Assembly (NCBI GenBank): GCA_025526935.1 | Contig: JAHLKD010000007.1 | Location: 310,001-374,000 of the forward strand | Reading direction: 5' to 3' | Length of the DNA: 64,000 bases | DNA from: Cladochytrium replicatum | Taxonomy: Eukaryota; Chytridiomycota; Chytridiomycetes; Cladochytriales; Cladochytriaceae | In this document: in pieces, positions 56,036 to 64,000 of the stretch | Position numbering within the stretch: the stretch's first letter is position 1 | Layout of the letters: each line of letters starts with the position of its first letter | Program-made: the position numbers and the translations under genes | Notes under the pieces: model-generated | What the model saw: only the letters and a program-made list of their open reading frames with translations | The model's database searches: none | What the model was told of the DNA's origin: nothing

Positions 56036-59000
56036 TCAGTATCTCTTGTTCTTGTAGTCGAACTTCATTTTGACAAGATAGCGTATCTTAATCTGAGTGA
56101 TATCATACACTGGTAACCAAAAAATGAATTGTTATCCACAAGAAGATCAATATGCAACTCACCAATCAGCTCGTCATAAAGAAGTGATCCCTAGCCGATG
56201 TTCATGAGTATAAATGAAGCATTATCTTTCCCACTCTCTCTACCTGGACTCCCGAACTAATTCCCTTGCCCATTGGAACAAGCGTTCCATCCTTCAGCAC
56301 AATGCTTCCCTTTGGATCCGGTGCAGTTGAGCCGCAGCCTTTTGTGCAATGCTTTCCAGCCTTTTCCATTGCTCTATCAGCATTGTAGTCCGAATGCAAA
56401 AGCTCGTTAGGCTCTCTTTTGGATGCTGTTAATACGGTCTAAATTCCGAAGCTGAATGAGAGAGACTTACCCGAGTGCCACTTCGCATAGTAGGAGAAGC
56501 CCAACATTGTTTTCTGGACTTGTGAAGCAATAGTTCGCTGATTTAGATACCATGTTTGCAAAGTACACTCCCTTCCCGAACATATACCCCTAGGAGAAAA
56601 TTGGTGAGTTTAATTAAATACGGAACAAAGTTCCTCAATCCAACCGAAACGGGGGCAGATGGAGGGGCAATGCGGAGCTGTAGAAATAAAAATCAGCATG
56701 AAAGATGAAAGAGGGACAATTATGAATCTTGGTACCCCTTGCGAGAGAATACCAGCAAAGTTGCTCATACGACTGAGGATGCACAAGCATGAATAAGTAT
56801 AACAGCATCACAAAATCTTGTCATTCATACCTTCCATGCCAAAGAAGTTGGCGGTTAGACTTGATCTCGCCACCCTTCCCGGTTGAATAACGCTCCAACT
56901 CTCCTTCTCGGTCCACTTCGAATATGTCAAGAACTTTGAAAACATCAATCAATACAGTAGGGTACTTCTTTCCCATCAAGACAAACCTTCGAGTCCATAA
57001 TAGTTATGCGTGCTCGCGTGCGTGTTGCGAGTGTAATCCACGACCATTTTAAATTCATCCGTTGAGTGATCAATAGGTTGAAGTCCGCACTGCAACGAGT
57101 TGTAGCGAGTATCGATCGGATTTGCATCGTGAATCGCCTTCGTTTCATCCAACAACTTGGTTGCGATCTCAATGTCCGCAAGAGCCTCCACCATGGTCAG
57201 CTTTATTTTGACCATTTCAAAATTTCTGATAACCTCAGGCCGCTGATTGTTTTTGTAAACGTGAGGAATGACCGTGTAGAACTCGGAGCTGAGGTCCATC
57301 AGAGTATCCATATTTGCGTTTGTCTGAATTGCTTCTGAAATTTTTTTCAACTTTTCATAGCCCTGCTGAATGGTCTTTTTGCTGAGCTGTCCCAAAGGCG
57401 CCTTTGTCGCTATAATCCTCTGTAAGCACTTCATTAATATTGAGAAATAGGCGTACATACCGTCGTAACCGATAGACATCATTTCTTTCGTCATTGAGTC
57501 GATATCAAAAATGAGCTTCATCAAATCTTGTACTTGTTCGGGAAGCTTGCTCTCGGGGGTAGGTGGGGGAGGCTCGTGAGACTCAGGTTTCAGTTTCGGC
57601 AACTCCTCTTCGTCCCCCCTCTCCAGCAAGAAGTACTTTCCCTTCTTGTGAACAAAATTATGCCTGTCGTCCCAGTCGTTTGTTGTCTTGCGTCACAGAA
57701 TTAGAAATGATGGGCAAGATCAACGAATTTTCCTACCTTTTCTCTAAATTTGGATTGAAAGGACAAAATTGCACTATCCATATCAGAAAATGGTTCTTCT
57801 TTCTGACCAGCCTTTGCGCCGACTCTACCCCACCTGAAGTAGATTGATCAGTGACAGATTTTGTTCCAAACCAAAAACAAACTTTGTAAAGCATATGAAC
57901 TTTGATGCGTTGTCCTTTTTCAGCACTTGAATGATGTAGTATTTATCTACACATGTGAGTCAGTGATTTCAATGATCACACGGCAATTTCAACCCACTGT
58001 GGTTCTTCTTAATGTCGGTCTTCAGATTGGTTTCGGTGAGCATATTTTCAAAAAAGCACTCATGCAAGCTAACCTGATTCAAAAGACAGTCAAATACTTC
58101 ACCGTCCCGCTCCAAGACGTGATAGTTTTTGGGATCGCTGAAATTTTGATCGACAGCCTTCGATCGTATTAGTAGTAGTCTATATTGCGCGCTATGACGG
58201 TCTTACCGCGGTTCCCTTCTTGATTTGCGTGACAATTTTTGGTGCTTCGACCGGAGGATCTGCGACTTTGTTTTGAACGGGCACATCGTCATCATTACTC
58301 GTGCCAGCACCACCCTTGGTCTGCTTTGAGATCGCTGCTTTCGATTGATACACTGCAGCTCGTTTCGCTCTCGATCTCTTTGGCCGAGCTTCCTCATCGT
58401 CCTCTTCATCGTTGTCAACATGGTTATCGTTTATGTCTTCATCGTTGTCAATATGGTTATCTTTTATGTCTTTGGTTTCCTTCGTTCTCGGACGCTTGGT
58501 AGTCGTCCTGACATCGTCAGACTTATTCGAGCGCGAACGCTTTTTTCCCTTTGGATCATCTTCTGGATCGTCATCTGGCACATTAGACTGGCCTTTTGTC
58601 GGCTCATCTTCATCCGACACGTGCACTCTTTCCTTGTTTTCAGATTTTGCTTTTCCGCCTTTCTTTCGCTTGGTTGAAGTGGGTTCGTCCACCGATTCCT
58701 CTATATCTGCGCGACCACGCTTGGATGCCGCAGTAGTTTGTTTTGGCGCGGATTTATCTTTCTCCTGCTTGACTTCGTCCACAGGATAGTCTGATTCTAA
58801 CAATTTAGAGTCTTTCTCCACGCATTGTCGGATGAAGTCGAGGTTTACAGTGAAGATAGCGCTTCGCTCGGTCGCCTTCTTGGTAGTAGCGTTGGGCTTC
58901 TGCAGATCATCTGAAGATGCAACGTAGTGGGTTGTCTTTTTCGTCAAGGATTGCGGAACCAACCCGCCCCGCTCATTGATCGCAGAGCGCAGCTCCTTTA

Positions 59001-59158
59001 TGTCGGTAGCCTTTGTGACCGAATTACTTTGTGGGCAGAGAGAATGCTCAGTACATTGGATGGATCAAGTATGGGAGTGTACAATACCTGAAGCAGAAGA
59101 CCAGATCTTCAAAAATAGTGCTGGATACACTGTCTCCACCTCGCCTACGTCGGGACAT
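56036..59158 (-). CDS. Poly(ADP-ribose) polymerase, BRCT-WGR-PRD-catalytic
   Basis: Fifteen exons (59088-59158, 58207-59026, 58074-58157, 57998-58019, 57883-57946, 57737-57833, 57461-57686, 56987-57409, 56831-56933, 56736-56772, 56645-56677, 56471-56589, 56244-56415, 56163-56190, 56036-56109) sum to 790 aa. Residues 5-95 form a BRCT domain ([30 protein letters not shown]). A Lys/Asp-rich nuclear linker follows. The WGR domain (about 298-386) includes [11 protein letters not shown] and [10 protein letters not shown]. The helical regulatory domain (about 440-600) includes [11 protein letters not shown] and [12 protein letters not shown]. The catalytic domain (603-790) keeps the H-Y-E triad: [14 protein letters not shown] and LLYDELIVYD. 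By family it makes ADP-ribose chains on chromatin proteins at DNA breaks. The PRD intron 57410-57460 is 51 nt and free of stops. Confidence 0.95.
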
Positions 59159-59262
59159 TCGGAACAACAGCGCACTGTGCCACTCAGGTGACAACCGCGC
59201 AGTTTGGTGACGCTCCACGAGGTGGACTGTGGAACATTGGCGGGACATTTGGAAACAATAGG

Positions 59263-61554
59263 ATGCAAGCAACGGAGCTTATCTATATGGGAAAATCTCA
59301 AATTGAAGCCCCCAAAAAGACGTTACTAATGTTACCAAGACCAAAGAAAAGTAATACCAATCCATCACACAAACAGGATTTTTACCTAACTGAGCCTTGC
59401 GAAGAAATGAGCAAAAGACGTGAAAATCCCAATATCTCGGCAAAACTGCAGTCCCAAGCTCGCATCCTTGAGTGGTACGTTCAAAACCACCCTGAAATAA
59501 AGAAGTTGGCCGCTGAGCAAACCAGAAACGAAGACAAATCACAATACACCAGGAGCCTCAAAAGCTCATCTGATTACGAAGTGGAATTTCTTACGGACCA
59601 ATTGTCGCCGACTATTTTATCTGACCAACGTGCAGAGCAGTCGTTTTCAACAGATTCCTCTCTCGACGCTCAATCGATGGTAACTAGAAGCCTTAAACAC
59701 CAGCTTATTGGTAAGATTGAGGTGATTAGGCCTGATTGAATGTGCTTTAACCTCCATTGCGTTGAAATTGAAAAAGAGCTAAGCTCCAGCATCGTTGACG
59801 AACTATATCATTGCGATACCTTTTCCAGTGATCTCAATACGAGTGGGCGTCCGATTCTCCCGGGGCTTCACCAATTTATCATGTCAGTCATGCAACGAAC
59901 CAGATCTTCATTAAGTTCTCTGGCCCTCGCATTGTTCTATTTGACGAGGCTTAAGCAAATCCATCCGTTCTGCAGAGGGTCCCACGGATCTGGTCACCGC
60001 ATAATGCTTGCAGCACTAATAGTCGCATCAAAGTATCTGTACGACGATACCTTCAACAACAAAGCATGGTCGTCCGTTTCATCTGGGTTGTATTCCCTTG
60101 ACGAGGTCAATCAGATGGAAATAGAGCTACTTTATTTTCTCAAATATCAGCTCTGGGTCACGGAAAGCTCTTGGATTGATTTCTTAGAGTCTCTCGACAG
60201 AAAGGTCATCGCAAAACGAAAATTTTTTGCAGATGAAAACTTCGCCAATTTAAAAGTCGTTGGCGACGATTTCGTCCCTTCGGAATTGTTTTCTATTGAG
60301 TTAGCATTTCAAACCCCAACTGAGGAAAGTGGGTCCAATTCAGAAGTTATCGAACATGAAAACACCAGCGACAGCCAGGTTAAACAGCCAGATAGCCTGT
60401 TCTCAGGCTCAGAGTTCGCTAGAAATGAAACGTGTGTTGGACCGATAAGACCAACCAGACTCGACGGTGTGACAACAAATTGTAGGGTTCGAGAGGGATC
60501 TGAAACTACATCCAACACAAAGAGTTTCAACGAATATGATAATGGTGTAGTGAAGGTGCAAAATTCTATGCCCACGTTTGTTAAAAATTCTCGATATCAA
60601 GATTGCGAGGAGCATCAGGGAAACAATCCAAGTGAAACTACCGAGGACACCAAAAATTACGCTTTCGCCATGAATAACATGAACATGAGTGATCGGCAAA
60701 ACTTTGCAAAGAACAGTTTCAACGCAGCCGCAGGTTCGTTACATGTGCCAGCACAGCACACGCCTGTGGACGTTAGACAAAAAGGGACGTTGGCCCAAAA
60801 AGATTCAGAGGCAACGCTCCAAGTATTTTCGGAATCTGTTAATCCATTGGTCGAGTGCACGATGAGGACCACAGAATGTACCCCAAGAGCCAGTACTAAC
60901 AACGATAACCGACAACACCGTGATCGTGGAGCAAAGAAACCTTTTATTCATTCTAATGAATCTTATCCGTTTGTTCGCAGTGTGATGAAACTTCCTCCAG
61001 CTCGACAGGATATGGACATTTCGATCACTGTGGTGTCCTCCCCAACCTTTTCAACAAAATCTTGCTCGTCGCCTGCCCCGTCTGTTTTCTCAACGGCATC
61101 AGCCTTCTTTTTTGGATCTCCTGGAAAACTGAAAAAAAAGAGGGAGAAATTTAAGCAGTACATCGAAAGCAAGTTTGCGAATCCGGCAAACAACAATGGC
61201 GCAAGGGACCAAAGCACAGGTTTCAGGTGGCTAGCCTGCGAAGATGACTTTGATCCCGAAAGAGGCAGTTATGAAAGCTCTTTGAACTTCAGAGTTGATC
61301 GGTCTTCCAGGAAAACAGCCAACATCAGCGACCAACCAAGTGACAACCTTTGGGGATTTAACAAAGGCGGATCACATGTAACTCTGGACAATGGACCATC
61401 CTCCTACAGTTATCCCGACTTAGATATGGAAGCACACGAAGCTCATCAGCAAACTGCTTTGCAGTTATCGCAGACAGTGCTTCAGAATGTTGGAAAACTT
61501 ATACCAGGATTCATTCTCAGCGCATTTCAGGGAGGACGACTCAAGCGCTTTTGA
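59263..61554 (+). CDS. Pcl/Pho80-type cyclin
   Basis: Two exons (59263-59710, 59777-61554) give 741 aa. The ATG at 59263 is the first in the frame; upstream sequence is open but lacks one. A cyclin box at about residues 180-290 shows LHQFIMSVMQRT, LALALFYLTRLKQIHP, GHRIMLAALIVASKYLYDD, KAWSSVSSGLYSLDEVNQME and LLYFLKYQLWV, the pattern of Pcl1/Pcl2 cyclins that partner Pho85 kinase in fungi. The C-terminal 450 residues are disordered with many Ser/Thr and one basic cluster (GKLKKKREKFKQYIESK). By family it would link Pho85-type kinase to cell-cycle start, polarity or phosphate control; the substrate cannot be told. Its start lies 104 bp from the divergent PARP start. Confidence 0.88.
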
Positions 61555-61634
61555 CAATTTTCTTTTAGATCGCTCTTATTTGACTTGAGACACCTCCTGA
61601 GTTCACTTTCGCTTTTGTCCAAAATTGAGCAAGT

Positions 61635-64000
61635 TCATCCTTTCTTCGCTCGCGCTGTCCCGATCTGACATGAGTTGACCTGACCAGAAAATTAATAAAA
61701 CAAGTCTCTCGTTTCCTTTGTTATGATTACCTTTGTTGCAAAGCGAAGTGAATTCAAAGTTTCATTGAAATTGACCGGAAGTGGTGAAACGTTCACAAAC
61801 ATCAACGTTTTGCAGTTCCCACCTGCGGATGAATCATAAGCTGAGCTTCTTTGGACAGAAACAAGTTGTTCTTACCCAGTGAATTTTGGAGCAAATACGT
61901 TAACTAAAATAGAATGTGTGTCCGAGATTTACAATAAACATGGAATGAGCGGTGAGAACTACCTTGGAGTTCCTGTATGGAACGTGTGAATCTTTGTTCG
62001 ATAGGGCTGAAATAACGTCACCGAGGCAGCTTAAGCTTTTGTTGATTGCCTGAGTTTCTTTGAGACGATCACCCGTGGATCCGGACGAGGAAAGTCTTTC
62101 CGATCCTGCCAAGTCAATCAAGTTCAGGAGTCCTTCACATGTCTCATCTGTAACTGAATTCTGTCCACATAGTCGAAGAGTAAATACGCTTTGGAACAGT
62201 GAGATCAGGTTAAAATATGATTTGCTCAATTAGTACCTGTGGCTTCGCGACGAACGCTCGTTGCAGAGAGTTGCAGCCACTGCACGGTTGTGAGAAGCAC
62301 GTTTCAACAGATCTCGAACATTCTTTGGAGTTGACACGACGACTTAAACTAGAGATTTAACTTTGTCAGGGATAGATGGAGGAAGATTACCTGTTACAGA
62401 ATCGGTGACAGTCGTTCTGTTGGTTGTAGGATGGTGTTTGATCTCATGTTTTTTGGTGCCGTTATCGTTGTTGTCAAGAAGATCTCTGATACTCTCGTTG
62501 TAGATTTCCAGATACTGGGCTTCCATGGTGTATTGCCATCCTTTCGCTTTGAGCGCTTCGGCGGCTTCAAAAATCTGCTCAACTGCTCGCGGAATCATTC
62601 CAACTGCTTTCGGGTCATTCAGATCTTCACCCCCTTCCATCCTTTATCATGTACGCGCGTTAATATTGGACTAGCTGTTTGGTGAATCGATTTACGTGTA
62701 GGTTTTCCCGCTGCCCGTTTGTCCGTAAGCAAAAATGCAAACGTTGAACCCATCCAATGCGGACTGCACCAGTTGAGATATTTCTTCGAAAACTTCTGCT
62801 TGGAGAGTCTTCGGTTGAAAAACCTGTGAGATGATGAAAGTCTTTCAATGAACACGAAGATTGAATTGCTTGCCATACCTTATCGAACGCAAACGGATAA
62901 GTCTTTGAGTTCTTGGCGCCCGACGCATTTTCCTGGAGATGAACTTAAATCGAAATTCTTCGAAAGTTGGAGCAGTATTCGGCAAGACTAACCGTAATCT
63001 GTGTCAGCTCAAGAGAGCCATCTTCGCCGTCCGTGAAATTTAAGTGACTAATGACCTCCTCCATTGATTTATTGTCGGCCATTTCAGCAGCTATACCAAT
63101 AGGTGTTGAACTGACATTTAACACAAGGTAGGACTCACTTACATAGCAAGGGCCGAACGCGACAGAACACTCTGATATTTCCCTTGAGCTCCTAATATGA
63201 AATTGGGTTCAGTTCAGTTTTGAAAATGGCTCCAGTGCGTATACTTGAATAGTGTTGTGCAACTTCCGGCGAATCGTTTCTTCCTCTCTGACCTTGGATT
63301 CAAGGTTTGCTACACTCGACTTTGCGCCGGACAGTTGGGATGTCAAGCTTTCGATAGCACTTGTCTGCTGACATCCCATCTGCTCCAATGTCTGTCATAC
63401 CGGATGAGACTCTGAAAGAAATTAAAAAACCTGATGTTATACCTCAATCTTCAATCGTAGAGCACGATTATCCATCTCCATCGCTAGTGCGATCGTAGAT
63501 TGAGTGCTGATGACGCCCTAAACAATGGGTTAGCATAAGTATCATAGGATAATAAATAACATACCTTAAGCTGCTCTATTTCCGCCCTTGCGGAATTGAT
63601 CGTATCTAATGCCGACTTTTTCTCTGTCGTGAGTGTTTCAATCGAATATCTAGCCTCTTCAGCAGCGATGCGATGCGCTCGAGTAATCCGTTCAATTTCG
63701 TCGTCGTGTTTAGATCTAATTTGCTAGTATACAACAGAGTCAACGGTAAATTAGACTCTTTGGGAGTTTGCCATACATGGATTTCATCTCGGAGTCGTTC
63801 AAGTTCCCGGGTCATGTTTGATGTTTCCTCCTCCTTCACGACAACCTTGTTCTCTAATGCCGTTCGGAAAGAAAGCACTTCAGCGACTTTCGTGAAACAT
63901 TCAGCAATACGAATGTTGCTTTCAGTCGAGTCTTACTGTGATTCTTGCTCTCTGCAAGTTTCTCCTCCAGCATTGATATAACGCGGCGGGAATCATTGAG
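61635..64000 (-). CDS. Kinesin-14 (C-terminal motor), 5' end outside the window
   Basis: The C-terminal motor reads from high to low coordinates: the neck [14 protein letters not shown] (63191-63143), typical of kinesin-14, exon 62993-63090, then 62879-62932, the P-loop [10 protein letters not shown] (exon 62696-62823), 62391-62641, switch [10 protein letters not shown] (62237-62342 into 61963-62188), switch [34 protein letters not shown] (61876-61903, 61731-61822) and the last exon 61635-61679 ([14 protein letters not shown]). Upstream of the neck, at least four exons to the window edge encode coiled coil. The motor at the C-terminus with this neck makes it a minus-end-directed spindle or cytoplasmic microtubule motor like Kar3, KlpA or Ncd. 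The start codon is not in the window. It converges on the cyclin gene with 80 bp between stops. Confidence 0.94.

Noticed and set aside
1-64000. tRNA or rRNA genes, CRISPR arrays, a biosynthetic gene cluster
   Set aside because: No cloverleaf with a B-box sequence, no rRNA segment, no regular spacer array and no set of pathway enzymes was seen on reading both strands.

Overview
The window is nuclear DNA of an early-diverging, flagellated (zoosporic) fungus, most likely a chytrid. Genes are split by many short introns (mostly 45-80 nt) with GTRAGT-like donors, CTRAC/CTGAC branch sites and AG acceptors. Fungal-type genes (a Pcl/Pho85-type cyclin, LST8) sit beside genes usually found in animals and other flagellates: a BRD7/9-like bromodomain protein, a PPP2R3-type PP2A subunit, a BRCT-WGR PARP, an inversin-like ankyrin/IQ protein and a decayed DNAAF11 (LRRC6). 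For most multi-exon genes the exons join to an exact multiple of three, which supports the models; all names come from motifs read by eye.

Layout. 0.1-5.8 kb: a single-pass membrane protein with a cytosolic SH3 domain, then a BRD7/9-like gene. 5.9-16.5 kb: a Ty1/copia retrotransposon on the minus strand with 95-bp LTRs and a 5-bp target duplication, split inside gag by a complete hAT transposon (11131-15979, 8-bp target duplication) carrying a broken transposase and an intact second reading frame of unknown function. 16.6-18.2 kb: a decayed 2-isopropylmalate synthase fragment and unassigned broken coding sequence. 18.5-20 kb: LST8. 21.6-24.4 kb: a second single-pass membrane protein with a long disordered tail. 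25.1-26.6 kb: a secreted GH43 galactanase-like enzyme with a ricin-type lectin domain. 27.1-28.3 kb: a PH-domain protein.

28.5-38.9 kb is a head-to-tail run: an inversin-like gene followed by two paralogous long coiled-coil genes with the same exon pattern; the second carries a sequence resembling the CC1 box of dynein adaptors. 38.9-42.6 kb holds remnants of chromodomain Ty3/gypsy and copia elements. 42.6-48 kb has a divergent pair, the PP2A B'' subunit and a GH5 mannanase-like enzyme. 48.1-53.1 kb is a gene graveyard on the minus strand: MCM2 (P-loop segment lost), a PIF1-like helicase and DNAAF11, all broken.

53.2-64 kb is compact again: a TAF1A-like TPR-type protein, SGF29 (SAGA; one in-frame stop inside a possible 15-nt GT..AG segment), PARP, a Pcl-type cyclin, and a kinesin-14 cut by the window edge. 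Several genes concern chromatin and transcription (BRD7/9, SGF29, PARP, TAF1A-like) or the cytoskeleton and flagellum (kinesin-14, coiled-coil pair, inversin-like, decayed DNAAF11), but nothing shows they form one operating unit. No tRNA, rRNA or CRISPR array was seen.
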